A DNA stretch of 64,000 nucleotides from Ciona intestinalis. Lineage: Eukaryota; Chordata; Ascidiacea; Phlebobranchia; Cionidae. Below the pieces are notes generated by a model. That model had not been told where the DNA came from and searched no databases. It was given only the letters and a program-made list of their open reading frames with translations. How positions within the stretch are numbered: position 1 is the first letter of the stretch; the number at the start of each line of letters is the position of its first letter. The stretch spans positions 1,243,998-1,307,997 of the forward strand of contig NC_020171.2 in assembly GCF_000224145.3 (NCBI RefSeq), given 5' to 3'. Below, one piece after another: positions 23,675-36,240 of the stretch. Position numbers and translations under genes: made by a program.

Positions 23675-25033
23675 TGTTACAATCCAGGCAGCCAGGCACG
23701 TCCAAGACCCGGCTGGAAATATGAACTCGAATGTGATACGCCTACCTGCAGACGATAAGACGAGAGTGTGTAAACATACACGAGATATTACACTTTTTTT
23801 AGTCTTTGGAACGGTTTAGGCTTTATATAGTACTTGTTGTGTCTGTTAAACTCGTTCGCCCCTTTACCTTTTACCGCATATGTGTACTTCTCCTAGTTAG
23901 CTAACATAATGCTTCCGTTCCATCTGGCCGGTTATTCAAACAGCTATTTGGCCGTCGTTGCTAAATTGTTAGCGCGCCATATCCTACCGACTAAACGAGG
24001 GGAAATATGTCCGTCTTACTAGCTACAGTAAGCCACTGTACCGTAGTATATCATACTTTGGTTTATAGTATAAAATACTTTAGTAGTAAAACCTTTGGCA
24101 AGCGCAAAGAGCAGATTTCAGTTGCTTTTTGCGGGTTATTCAATGTCTGTCTGCAGACCAGGGAATAGCTAGCTCTTGCGCAAGGAATTTCTGTTGTTGC
24201 TCATTAAATTTTCAGCGCCTTTTTCGAAATGTCCGTGAGACGATTGCGCAAACCGACTGAAACTATGCGGTTAGAGTAGAGCTACAAAAGCAGGCTGTAT
24301 AAAAGTTTACGTGACCGTTAAAGTCGACCATACAGCAGCGGTTAAATCGACAAATATTCCATGACATAAATTAAGTTTTATTTTAGCTTTCGAGCACAGT
24401 AACAAAGATCAGATGTATCAAAAAATTGAACAGAAGGGAATTAGCAGCAAAACGACAGACGTTGAAAGGCATTTACCGGTAGTTGTATTGCCTGCAGGTG
24501 TTTTTAGTATAATTTTATGACAACATAAGGTGAAATACTAATGTAACAGCGGTGAGCTTAGATCTCTCTGATCTTTCTATAAGTATAAAGACCGTACAGT
24601 CGGTAGAACAACAAATATAGCTCTGCCTGCTTCCGTGTTTGATGCGTCATTTTATACGAGTAGCAGCGCAGCCTGTTAAGTTATGTCTTAAGCAGTTTCA
24701 ATCGTCATGACGTGTATTTATGTTAAGATGCAAGAATTCGGTGAATCAAATGTTATTGTTATTGTTCAATTCGCATTAACTCGGACTCTCTGATAAGTTA
24801 GATAAGTGTATGCAGTAGTTCTAGCTGGTATTTGCCTCTGCGTGGGTGTTTTTGTTTAAAATAGTTCTTTACTGTAAATTGTTTATAAATGTTTATATTT
24901 TGTTGCCGCCAGGTGCATTATAAGAGTAAAATAAGTCTTCTGGCAAGTTAATATCACGAATAAAAGATTGCCGAATATCTTTTTCACACTTTGTTTATTT
25001 TTGTTTGGTTGAACGTATATGGGTTTAAACCAG

Positions 25034-25218
25034 TATATAGTGGGGTGGGGAAGATAGAACACCTATTCGTTCTATTTGCTCGTCACATTTGATAGTAAAC
25101 AAAGAATACTCAGTGAACTATAAACCGTATGCTCACGTCCGTTGTTAATTGTTTAAAACACGATTGGTATATTTGGATATCATGTGCTAAAGGTGTCCTA
25201 TTTACCCAACAGCACTAT
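25034..25218. mobile_element. MITE, full length, just upstream of nvd
   Basis: Ends TATAGTGGGGTGGGGAAGAT and AAAGGTGTCCTATTTACCCA; about 95 bases before the nvd ATG. Confidence 0.85.
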
Positions 25219-25314
25219 TATCTAGATAAGCGTTCATAAAATACAATAATACACATACATCTACCATTACTTGACGACTTTATTTTGCTTCCTAAAGGTA
25301 CAATATAGGCCAAC

Positions 25315-28300
25315 ATGATCTCACGAATACCCCGCTTGCTATTTGAAAACATACTTGTGCCGGTGGCGGACGTATTAACAAAGTCTGTCAGTAATTTTGC
25401 TGGACACAAAAGCGACCAAAGTTACAATTCGAATGCTACAAGAGTGTCAACAATTTCTGATGAAGAAATCGAGTTTTATCTGAATCTCAAATCGGCGGTT
25501 TTGCTACTGTGTCTTGCCCTTTGTATAGCTGGCTTCTCAGTGCTGATGTATTTCTTGTACGTTTTGGTCTTTGTGCCCTACAACAGAGTAAAACGACTTG
25601 GGAGTATTGGGTAAGTGAAGTTAATTTAACATCATTTTATTTATTCAGTCAAGTTAACATATGGTAAGGTTGGGGGGGAGATGGGACACCTTTTCATTCT
25701 ATTTTCTCGTCACACTTGGTTTTAAACAAAGAAAATTCAAAGAATTATAAAACCGTATCCCCACGACTCCCATAGACCGTTGTTAATCGTTTAAACAAGA
25801 TCAGGGTACTTGGTTATAATGTGCTAAAGGTGTCCCATCTTACCCCAACGCACTATACACTGGTAAGATATAGTACATTTTTTCATTCTTATTTCTCATA
25901 ATATTGAAACAACGAAGAGAATGAAATTAACAACAAAACGACAGTCGTTAAAAGTTAATTACATTTCAATGATTTTGTTCATGTACACCCGTTTCGGTTT
26001 GCAAACGTAAAAATGGTTTATTATTTTTTAAAGGGAAAAGTCTAGTTAAATATGCATGCGTGTTCACCATGCAAATGCGGTATATAGATATTGGTGGCCG
26101 TATTGGCTTTTAAAATAATAAGTTCTCCTTATCCGAACAGCAAACGTTTTAACACCGTGGCATTTATAAGTTATTTATGCGAGCGCATGAATTAAAAAAT
26201 ATGTAAATTCAACTTTTGTGCGATCATACCATTACAACTGTAAACTGTCTATTTTGAATGTTGTATTATAACAGCAAAATCCGCTCACGTTTTAAGCATG
26301 TATGTATATTCTCACTTAATCGTATTTAGCAGTCGAAAAAGCACCCCAATTGGGTATTATGTTTTGTGGTTTTTAAAGGTGACCTGATTATTTTCCAGAG
26401 TCAGTCTGTAGGTTAATAAAAAGGCGTTTATTTTTTCTGTGGCTGAATCAAATCATAAGAATATCATTTTAACAAAATTACACTTATACAGTTACACACG
26501 GTAACAATGAAACAACAGTCGTTAGCAAATAACCAGTCTAAATATAGACTGCAGTTCGCATTGACCATTTGCTTATTAGTATGCAGCTGACTTTGCGTTA
26601 AATTATTCAAGGAAAGCTATACATATGTTCTCAGTATAAAGGTAACAGTCCCATACGCGTATAAAGCTAATTAGCTTACCGAAACTGCAACAATCATATT
26701 ATTAATTGCTATAGTGTTGAGAATGGTTCCAAATCGTATATGCAAACCTATGCAATAGGACGTGATTAAAAACCTATATAAAATATTGACATGTTTAAAA
26801 TACATCCACAATATACGACGCTTTATTCCAATTAATTGCAACGTAAAGATATTTTTCTATGTCATATTTTGGGCTCTTTTTAGCTCTAAAAGTCGTAAAT
26901 ACAGAGGCGTATTTTAAATGCAGACTGGTATGCAGCCATCCCCCCTTTTTAACCAATCAAATCGCTCTGTTACGCTTCGGTGAGAACAAGTTTCTGTAAG
27001 ACGCACGTCCAAGCACTAGACTATACCAATACAGTTTCCGAAAATTTACCTTTAAAAACGGGTATGGTTGCGCAATAGTCTGAGCGCATGCGTCAGATAC
27101 TCTGCTACTTCTGCTACCAGGCAAAACAAAAAAATATTCCTTTTTTTGCCTATCTATAAAATTAAAGGTTTCCACATTCCAAATGAGTCTTAATTTAAAT
27201 ACGGCATACCAAAAAAAGTATTGCTTCTTTTACAACTTCTCTTTTTTTGCGTATTATAGATATCAAAACCACGAAGAGGGACATCTTTCAAAGAAAGACA
27301 TCGCTAACTTGGTACGCAGAAGACGAAAAGTCGGGGACGATCTACCCCCTGTCTTTCCTAATGGCTGGTTTCGACTGGTGGACTCGCAGCAACTTGAACC
27401 CGGCCAAGTTAAACAAGTAACGGCTCTTGGTAAGTTACTAGGATATGGTTTGTTCCAATGTATGGAATTTGCCGGGCTAATAACCCGTCAGTGACGACTG
27501 GGTTGGAGCAATTGGCGTTAAGGGTCTTACCTAAGGACACATACACGCCAACAACGGTAGCAGCGACGAGCTTTGAGACCATTACCACTTACACACGACG
27601 CTGTTCGTAAATTAAACCACTGTTGTCAGTTCGAAGCCTCGTTTTTAAACTATAGAGCTGTTAAACATCGGTGCCGTTGGGCAGTGGTTAGGGCACTTAT
27701 AGCATAGAAAGGTTACTGGGTTCGAGACTCAATGCTGCTACCATTGAGGGCGTAAGTGTTTTTAGTCAAGACACTTAACAGCATTTGCCTAAACCAGTGG
27801 TTAATTTGGTTTTCTACATTTTTACAATTGTAAAGCGAGCACGAGATGCATGGAACAAAACACCCGTGTGTTATAACGACTTTGGCTACCTTGTCACGCG
27901 AGGATAAACAAATTCATTCATTCATTTGGGTTTGTTTATAAGCTATGCCACCGTTGTCATATGTATGCCTTGCTTATAAACATTACAACAATGAGACATG
28001 AACTTACGTTGATATTGCTATAGGCTATTTATACACGTTAGGTACTCTCCACCTCAAAACTTGGCGGGTTCGCAAAATCTTGCAGATTTTAAATAAGTTT
28101 TTGATTTCGGGGCAATAGCAATCGTTAAAAAAGGAACATTCTGTTTCAAAGCACCTCGTATCTGCTTACAAGTTACCACGTATGTAACTTTGTGGGTGAT
28201 TATTTTTGGGGGAATTTCTTCAAGTTTTTGTATTGTAAATCTGACAATTTCGACAACCCGCCAGTATAGTAGAGCATATAGATCCAGCGAGTGTTTTTTG

Positions 28301-31300
28301 TGTAAAACTTTACTATACTGTTCCAAGGCGTGAAACATAAACACAAGACACCGTATTACATATAACATATAACACATCCAAAGCATGAATCATTACATAT
28401 ACATTTTAGTTAATACACCAGCTATTAACAACAACAAAACCAATCATTGTATCTCACTAATAAACAAAGGTTGATTACAGCTTCACTTTCTGTTTCAAAT
28501 CACTTCCTGTTGATACACACTGACATATGTTTTAAATGCATACGTAATTAGTGGGCGTCTACTGATATGCTTGTTTTATGCTGATAAAAAACGACAAAAC
28601 CTATAAGACGGTATATAGTAGGGTGGAAGAGAAGATGGGACACCTTTATCGCATAATATTTAAATATTATGATCGTGTTTTAAACAATTAATAACGGTCT
28701 AAAGGAGTCGTAAGGATACGGTTTATAATACTTTGAATGTTCTTTGTTTACTATATCAAATCGAACAAGAAAATAGAATGAAAAAGTGTCCCATCTCTCC
28801 CCACCCTACTATACATCACGTGTTTTCCGCAAATGTTGCTAGTTATATAAAAAGATGACCGCAATGTGATTCGCATAGTTTACATTCGGTAACCCTTGAA
28901 TTTATGTTTGTATTGCATCTCCCTTTCTCCTAACTACTTTCCAACGAACTAAAAGTCCCGAAATATGTGCGGAATTTTCCTCTTATAGATAAAGCGGGGG
29001 GTTTTCATGTTACGCTTTTGGTTGTAGTTGCGCAAGATTGTGCAATAGCAGATACACGCAAACACAAGTGCTTGTCGGAAATACTATACTTGTTATTGTA
29101 CCCTGCTGTATACGTCACATGCTCTATTTTAGCACAATAAATTTGGCCCAACAATTTTATACAGCTTTGTGGGTGTAGCAGCAACGCTTTTATTTGACAC
29201 TTTAACCCAAGAAGTTTTTACTTATGTTTTTAACGAGTTTTGTTTTGCTGTCAATTAATTCCTTTCTATGCACATTTTTCATTAATTTAATCTTTAGTAC
29301 TATATTCAAAAGGACAAATAAAAAATTATGTCTACAAATTTATCACAGTGCATTTTAACAGGCGAGCACTTTGCTGTTTTTCGTTCTAAGTCTGGCAAAG
29401 CAAGTATATTGGATGCATATTGTCCTCATATGGGTGGAAACCTTGCTGTTGGCGGGATCGTAAAGAACGACTGCCTGGAATGTCCTTTCCATGGCTGGCG
29501 ATTCGACGGAGACGGAAAATGCGTGGCGATACCTTACTCCGAAAAAAGTAAGTAACCCAAAGAAAGATGCTGTATAGTACTGTGGGGTAAGATGGATACC
29601 GTTAGCACATAATATCTCATATTTTTCTAATCATGTTTTTAACAATTAACAACGCGTATTCAGACGTGAGAATACGGTTATACAATTCGGCAAATATTCT
29701 TCGTTTACCACGAAAAATAAAAACATGGACCATCTTACTCCAACCCACTATATGTAATTTATTATACAATACCAATACACCAACATACTAATGCTTGTTT
29801 GTTCGATAGTAACGTTTCTGTGTCGTAAGAAGAAACACCGGATGTTTTTTGAAAATGTATTTATTATTCAAGCTTGGTTGTCACCACCAGTACCCTGTTG
29901 TATACAAAATATAAACAAAGCACCAAAACGGGTTTAGCAACAATAGCGTCAGGTTACACGGGTGCTTTCCACATTGTTATTTGACCTATGTCAACTATGT
30001 ATCCTAGGTTAGGGGAAGATGGTGCATTTTGTTCTCTTTTATTGTCCCATTTGTTAGTAAACGAAGAATATTTACAGAATTGTATGACCGTAGCCTCACG
30101 ACTTTGCAAAAGCGTTGTTAATTGGTTAATAACTGGATTAGGAAATATGCGATCGTATGTACTTTATCTCACCCACAGTTTTATACTTTATAAAATACCA
30201 CGACACCTATAAAAGGCAAACAAATTTGTGTAGAAAAACGTACTAAGGCAGATTAATCTGTTTTTTAACCACAATTTTTCGATTAAACAAGTAAAAATGG
30301 CATATTATTCCATGTTTTATTTGATATTCTATTAATTTGAGTGAGGTCCTATACGGCTAGACAAGCCAGGGACCTGGGATTTCGCCGATAGCTATTTTAG
30401 CGAGCGGTTTGAACTTTACAATACCTGAGTGTAACATAGCTTTGATTGGAAACACAAAGTAAAGAGGCGCCGGTACAGCGTGTTAGGTTAACTGACTCCA
30501 TATATGTACTTTGGCCGCCATACAATTATTAACTAATGAACCTAGCATTGTATAATGATAGCATCTTATCTCAAATGGCCTTTGCCTGACTAAAGACAAA
30601 CATTCGATCTAAATATACGGGCCTATTCAAAGCTCCTTTTATTGGTTGTTAAAGTGTATTTCTTTTGCCGCGCCTTCGTATAAAGATTTAAACATATTTG
30701 GTTTGCTATTTCGGGGTAAAGGGTTTTCTGAGAGGTCGTATTACATTCGTCTATCAAAGTTAATTGCTTAACGGGTTATGGCGTTTATATTTACTTCGTA
30801 CACTCAGATGTAGTCTACATGAATACGTGAGTACAAGCAAACCGCGGCATAAATTAGACCACCTATATAGTCGAATGCTCTATATTGTGACCATGTATTG
30901 TGACGTGTACAACATACAACGTCACAATGTAAAATTCTAGATCACCAAATTTACACTGGCCAATTAAATCGTGTTATAAGTTTGTAATTAGCCGCCAAAA
31001 TCGTGACATTCTTTATATCCGAATGCCATAAATAGCGTAATACACATATTCAAACAACGAGTACTACTTTATAGTTCAGCATTGGGTGCCCTATATAAGC
31101 ATTATCACAACTTTGATTACTGTTTTAATGTTGCAAGTTGTATTATATAACTTGTGATCTAAATAGCCGCTACAACAGATTATTGGCATAAATAACGAAC
31201 AAGTTGGGTAACCTATATAAATAGCTACAGTGTCACACTAACAAGCTAAAGCAAAAAGGCCAATGACTCACGACCCCTGGTCATAGAAAATTCCAATACA

Positions 31301-34300
31301 TAAACCTATAACATGTTCTCATTTGCAGTTCCAACTTTTGCGAAGACCAAATCGTGGCCGTGTCGTGAAGTGAACAAAGCTATTTTCGTGTGGTTTCACT
31401 GCGATGGAAAAGAGCCAGAATGGGAGATCCCTGATATAAGTGAAATATCTACTGGCAAGTTCACCTACAAAGGCAGAGTAGAACACCATGCGAATACTCA
31501 TATACAGGTATAATCGCCTGGTGCAAGATGCTTCACATTTTATTATATTATATCGCCCCTTTTGATTGTAAACAAAAAGTGTTTATAGATTTATAGAGCC
31601 ATATGGCTTCACGACTTTTAAGGGGCGTTGCTAATTGTCAAAACACGATTAGGAAACATGGGACATTATGTGGTAAATATATCTATCTTATCCCACAGTA
31701 CTATATAATGTATGCAGTAATTTTTAACATAAAGTTGTAAATATTAATAAGGTGTCAGAATTTTAGACCTACAGTAATGTGGGGTAAGATGGATACTATT
31801 AGTACGTAATATCCCATTTTTTTCAAACCGTGTTTTTAATGATTAACAACGCTTTCTACGGGCGCGAGAATTAACAGTGTTACAGTATTTTAAACCAACA
31901 CATGTGTTGCCACCAAGTAGGCCTACGTGATTTGATATTGTAAAATATGTAGCTTTATTACTTAATCCTCTTTAAAGATATTAAATATGCGTCAGTCAAA
32001 CACATATATTCATAACCGCCCACCACACGGAATGTAAGGTATTCTGTTTACATTAACTTGCTGTCGAGTCTAGCCTGTAGCGAATTGTCGTGCCCTTTGC
32101 ACTACTGCTTAGTACATGCGGCATTCAGACTGTCTCAGTTACTTATAGTTGTTTTGTGTTTTTGGCTTAGAATTTACGGGTTCGAAGCTTTTTAATGCTG
32201 CTGCTATTATATGCATATTTGTCCTTGGGCAAGACGCTTAATGGCGATTTCTATTGCTCTAATCTAATGCCCGCTAATGGTTTGTCTAAATTGTTAGCCA
32301 TACATTACAAAATCCGCAAATAATAATTACTTGCATCATGTTACATGGTAACCTGTAAGCGGAAACGAGGTGTATGAAACAGAACACCCGTGTTATAACA
32401 TCTGCCATTGCTTCACCACACGGGAAAAAATAAGTTACATTCAATCATTTATTCATTCACTCTTTACCAGGATGTCCCTGAAAATGGTTCCGACTTGGCC
32501 CATCTGAGCCATCTTCACGTACCACACGCCATGTCCGGTGCAAATCTATCTACACAGTATTCGTCGTGGTGGAATTTCGCGGAGCATATTTTCAAGGTAT
32601 GGTATTTATGAATTGGGGTTAATTTTCATTTTTTATCTTTTTTAGAGTTTTAATTTTTGTTAGTATGTAGCTCACGTACCAAAGGACTTCTGTACTGATA
32701 CCGAAAGCTGTTTATCCTAGATTTTACGTCCCCCCAAAAGGGCCAAAAGTAAGTTAGGTCAAACGTATACATAGGCTGCAATAATCCACTTAAGTTCTTG
32801 CCAAACCAATGGAACCCAAAGAATGCTTTCAGGTTTACACACAATTAACTGATTGGTTTAAAATAGATCAAGGGTTTAGTTAAGACCAAAGTTCTAATCA
32901 ATTCTAACACCAAATCAGATTTCAAAATTCATCATAAAATTTCAAAACATTTCGCAAAATCTATGCAAATACGATATATACCTATAGCATGGCGTTCATT
33001 CACAGAAATTGTATAGCGCGCTTATACAAACATTGAACTAGCTGTAAAGACAGCAAATATAACCATTTGTCGTCCGCGGTTGTTATGGACATAAGAGTAA
33101 ACGAGATTTTCGTGTGTTTGGTCTGTTTACATGCGTTTTAACTACATTGAAATTTGAATCGTTGGCGACTTTGTTGTCCAGAGTTAAGATATAAAGTTAC
33201 GAGTGTTTGTCCGATAAAGGTCGTAAGAACATAACCTTTAATAGTGTTTAGAAAATAAGCGGTCCTGCTATTGTACTGTGGGGTAAGGTGGATACCGTTT
33301 ATTGCTTCGTAACTCGTAAGCGAGCATGAGGGGTATAAAACATAACACCTGTGGTATAACGACTGTTGCTGCCCTGTCACACAAAGATAAATAATTAAGT
33401 TACATTTATTCGTTCAATTACCCACATAGTTGCATATGTGTTAACCCGTAAGCGGGGACGAGGTATATGGAAACAGAACAGCCTTGTCATAACTACTGTC
33501 ATTAGGCTCATCATGCGAGGATAAACACGTCACATTCATTCAGTTGTGATTCAAACTACAATCAAAGTTACATTTACTCATTTAACTTTAGGCACAATGC
33601 ATTTTAAACTATAATAGCAAAGTTGCATTCATTCATTCATTCATTCAAGGCACAATGCATTGGGCCAGCGGACGAGGAACCTCATATTTCTCTATTCTAC
33701 CTTACTCACTACCTACATGTCTTCAAACGATTCAAACTGCTCTCTCTCAACCTTAACGTGTACCAGGTATGTCATACCACATGCGCACTGTCAAGTGATT
33801 GACGTGTGAATATTAAATCAATTACTGCTTAGTCAGTGTATTTTACATTTTTAGCATATAGTAGGGTGGGGGAAGATGAGACACCTTTTCGTTCCATTTG
33901 CTCGTCCCGTTTGGTAGTAAACAAAGAACATTTAAAAAGTTATTAAACCGTATAGGCTACTCACGACTTCCATATATACCGTTGTTAATTGTTTAAAACA
34001 CGATCAGAATATTTAGATATTATGTGCTAAAGGTGTCCCATCTTTCCCCACTTTACTATATAGTATGCCGACCATTTTGGTAATGGGTCAAATCTGGCTA
34101 AATCCCTGGTCCTCTGGCGTGTCTCGCCGTATTGGAACACGCGCGCGAATTATAAGTTACCTATATACATCTGTAACTCATAAAACACATGTAAATCACC
34201 TAGCGCCCTAAAGCTACCACCACCCCTTTTATAAATCCCACTAATTAATCATTTTTTACTTTTAGATTGGACCAGGCATCGTGCATCTTCATTTTGATTC

Positions 34301-35900
34301 CCCGTTCGGAAAAGGAGTGTTTGTACAGACCCTTACCCCTGTTGAACCCCTACACCTCGTACTCACCCATAATCTGCATGCAAGTTGGTCGATACCGGTT
34401 TGGTTGGGTCGAATTTTTCTTTACCTAGAAGCAATTCAGGTTTGCATTGTTGTTTGTTATGTTATAACTAGACAGTGAGCATAAGGTGTATGAATACACC
34501 ATGTGTGTCTGGTGTATAAGAAGACACCCATGTAATAACTCAACAGTGAGCATGAGGTGTATGAATACACCTTGTATGTCTGCGAGTGTATAAGAAGGCA
34601 CCCATGTTATAACTGAACAGTGAGCATGAGGTGTATAAAGGTCATTTATGTTTGATGTTTAAAAAGACACTGACGTTGTAACATGCGTGTCTGATGCGTA
34701 AGAAGTTAGAACTCAACAGTAAGCATAAGATTTAGAAATATTGAATTATATAAAACTGCAGCCAAAACCTCTTCCGTATAGGCGCAGCGTGAGTCATTTT
34801 TGACGTGGATGTTGATATTTGTTTGGAATGTGTTCGGGCACAGTTTTAATGCTGCTTACAACAAAGCATTTACGTAAGCCATTGACTACCGGCTTTTCTT
34901 ACGGGGATTTACAACAACAGTAATTCAACCTTACCTACTTACTAGGACTTTCTGAACAAAAGGTGCACCATGACTGAGCGGCTTTCTTTCATGGTTAGTT
35001 ACGCTTGAAAAGCCGCAAACTCCGTACATCTAGACGTCTTTACGTATACGCTGTAAAATAATTTAACGAAGTTTATGCTACTGTAATTGCTATTCACTAC
35101 CATAGGCGTTTAGGGTAGTAATGTCGTTACGTTTAATTGCGGTTAACGGTAGTTTTAACTTGAATCGTACACGTTCAACGTATAACACACATATCTTACG
35201 TTTGCCCCAAAGAATTTTATTTAAAGTTATATATTACTGTAATTGCTATACACTCCCATACGCATTTAGGCTACATGTTACGTTACGTTAGTTTCATTTG
35301 TTTGCAGTTAACGTTAACTTTAACGTGAATTGTACACGCTAAACGTACAACAAATACAAGACGCGCATACCTTTGCTAAACAACTTCATATATAATCTAT
35401 ATAAGGATAAAAAAATTTTTTCTCTTTTACTTCAAATTAATTTGTTTGATTGTCAGACCGTATGACACGTTGCTTGGACTTGTTTTAACAATTAACAACG
35501 CTCATTTATAGAGTGGCAAGGATACGGTTATATATTTTCTGTAAATATTCTATTTTTACTACCAAATTAGGCAACGAAACAAAATGTAAACATATATCAT
35601 CCTACCCCAACCTAATATAGAGTAGGGTGTGGAAAGATGGGACAACTTTTCCTTTTGTTTCGATTGGTAGTAAACAAATAATATTCAAAGAATTATTAAA
35701 CTGCAACCACGTGACTCCTATATGTTGTATTCTAGGTTGATCGTGACGTAATGATTTGGAATAATAAAACATTTGAACCGCGACCCAAGCTGCTAAAAGA
35801 AGACTCACTTATTGCAAAATACAGACGCTGGTACTCACAATTCTACACGGAAAACAGTCCACGTTTAACCCTAAAATCAGAAGACGGTAACGGATGGTAA
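25315..35900 (+). CDS. nvd: Neverland/DAF-36-type Rieske oxygenase (cholesterol 7-desaturase)
   Basis: Membrane-anchored Rieske non-haem iron enzyme; family members convert cholesterol to 7-dehydrocholesterol. Eight exons: 25315-25610, 27260-27429, 29362-29547, 31329-31507, 32471-32596, 33650-33766, 34266-34439, 35736-35900 (TAA), in phase, 470 residues. An in-frame TAG three codons before the ATG fixes the start. Residues about 60-88 form a membrane segment rich in Leu/Val/Phe, as in insect and nematode homologues. The Rieske centre is C176PH178...C196PFH199 followed by GWRFDG. The catalytic iron site is D285-x2-H288-x4-H293 in [12 protein letters not shown]. Introns are long and packed with MITEs, SINEs and 71-bp repeats. 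Family members occur in Ciona and other non-mammalian deuterostomes, so presence is expected; the substrate in tunicates is inferred from the family. Confidence 0.93.
25670..25857. mobile_element. MITE, full length, in nvd intron 1
   Basis: Ends GGGGGGGAGATGGGACACCT and AAAGGTGTCCCATCTTACCC, about 60 bases after the exon 1 donor. Confidence 0.88.
27491..27605 (-). mobile_element. truncated tRNA-derived SINE
   Basis: Reverse copy of the SINE body (ACTGGGTTGGAGCAATTGGC, AGGACACATACACGCC, GGTAGCAGCGACGAGC) without the 3' tail, just after nvd exon 2. Confidence 0.7.
27668..27927 (+). mobile_element. full-length tRNA-derived SINE in nvd intron 2
   Basis: Head GGTGCCGTTGGGCAGTGG and box B GGGTTCGAGACTC, the body CTGCTACCATTGAGGGCG and TCAAGACACTTAACAGC, then the 3' part with AACACCCGTGTGTTATAACG, GATAAACAAATTCATTCATTC. 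Shows that the dispersed 'AACACCCGTG' fragments are the 3' half of this SINE. Confidence 0.8.
28613..28814. mobile_element. MITE, full length, in nvd intron 2
   Basis: TATAGTAGGGTGGAAGAGAA left end; right end TCCCATCTCTCCCCACCCTA. Orientation reversed relative to 25670. Confidence 0.88.
29573..29753. mobile_element. MITE, GGTATCCATCTTACC subfamily
   Basis: TATAGTACTGTGGGGTAAGA left end and CCATCTTACTCCAACCCACT right end, 25 bases after nvd exon 3. Confidence 0.82.
29995..30185. mobile_element. diverged MITE in nvd intron 3
   Basis: GTTAGGGGAAGATGGTGCAT left end, internal TTGTTAGTAAACGAAGAATA and CGTTGTTAATTGGTTAATAA. Further partial copies of the family lie at 31545-31702 and 31770-31880. 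Confidence 0.7.
32175..32460 (+). mobile_element. tRNA-derived SINE, 5' truncated, in nvd intron 4
   Basis: Box B GGGTTCGAAGC, TCCTTGGGCAAGACGCTTAA, then ACGAGGTGTATGAAACAGAA and a tail AAGTTACATTCAATCATTTA. It ends about 10 bases before the acceptor of nvd exon 5. Confidence 0.75.
33305..33560 (+). mobile_element. two SINE 3' fragments head to tail in nvd intron 5
   Basis: Two copies of the SINE 3' half at 33305-33418 and 33424-33545 (GTAACTCGTAAGCGAGCATG... and GTTAACCCGTAAGCGGGGAC...), each ending in an AAGTTACATT/ACGTCACATTCATTC tail. The first interrupts a MITE end at 33265-33300. Confidence 0.65.
33857..34063. mobile_element. MITE, full length, in nvd intron 6
   Basis: TATAGTAGGGTGGGGGAAGA left end; AAAGGTGTCCCATCTTTCCC right end. 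Confidence 0.9.
34445..34735 (-). repeat. 71-bp palindromic repeat array in nvd intron 7
   Basis: About four units that begin directly after the exon 7 donor; unit ends become degenerate toward 34735. Confidence 0.88.
35060..35390 (+). repeat. diverged ~156-bp tandem duplication in nvd intron 7
   Basis: CTGTAATTGCTAT at 35081 and 35237, followed in each copy by CATA(G/C)GC.TTTAGG, a TTACGTT stretch, GTTAACG.TA.. and TGAAT.GTACACG. The second copy contains the 12-bp palindrome GTTAACGTTAAC. Confidence 0.75.
35470..35733. mobile_element. two adjacent MITE fragments before nvd exon 8
   Basis: First (35470-35620) lacks its left end; second (35617-35733) starts AGTAGGGTGTGGAAAGATGG and is cut off where exon 8 begins, so its remnant supplies most of the intron 3' end. 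Confidence 0.75.
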
Positions 35901-36069
35901 TGGATTCGAATCCCAGCCAGGGTAGCTGAATGTTTTTTATTTGTTTCCTTTATAGTTCCTTTGAAATCTATTTGTAAATATCGCAACTAAAACGGCTATT
36001 TTTGCTGGGTCCATTTCTGCAATGCACTTCAATTCAAACAGGTGTATCTGCAACGGCAAAGAATATTAT

Positions 36070-36240
36070 ATCTAGTGGGTTAGGGTAAGATGGTCCATGT
36101 TTTCATTCTATTTTATCGTTCCATTGGGTTTTGCAGAACTTTAAAACCGTGTTCTCACGACTCGCGTTGTTATTTGTTTAAAACTTGATTTATAAATGTG
36201 AAAATTATGTGATAATCCATCTTACCCCAACCTACTATAT
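36070..36240. mobile_element. MITE, internally shortened
   Basis: Left end TAGTGGGTTAGGGTAAGATG, right end AATCCATCTTACCCCAACCT. Confidence 0.8.

Larger units (their letters stand above)
19616..25314. other. 5.7-kb gene-poor interval AFG1L to nvd
   Basis: AFG1L 3'UTR, then repeats: MITEs (20835, 22093, 22243, 25034), a 71-bp repeat array (21205-21565) and a TTAA-flanked inverted-repeat element (22724-22868). Between about 20160-20560 and 23500-24350 the sequence is less AT-rich and mostly free of recognised repeats, so these are the likeliest places for regulatory DNA or an unseen 5'UTR exon of nvd. ORFs at 22591-22884 and 23403-23724 show no domain and are probably accidental. Confidence 0.5.

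Noticed and set aside
23403..23724. Two overlapping ORFs of 79 and 97 codons in a GC-richer stretch
   Set aside because: No recognisable domain, two frames open equally, and no splice continuation that makes sense; composition alone explains them.
29328..29361. ATG at 29328 as start of a separate short Rieske protein
   Set aside because: The acceptor at 29360-29361 joins exon 2 in phase to GEHFAVFR, as in Neverland; the upstream codons are intron.
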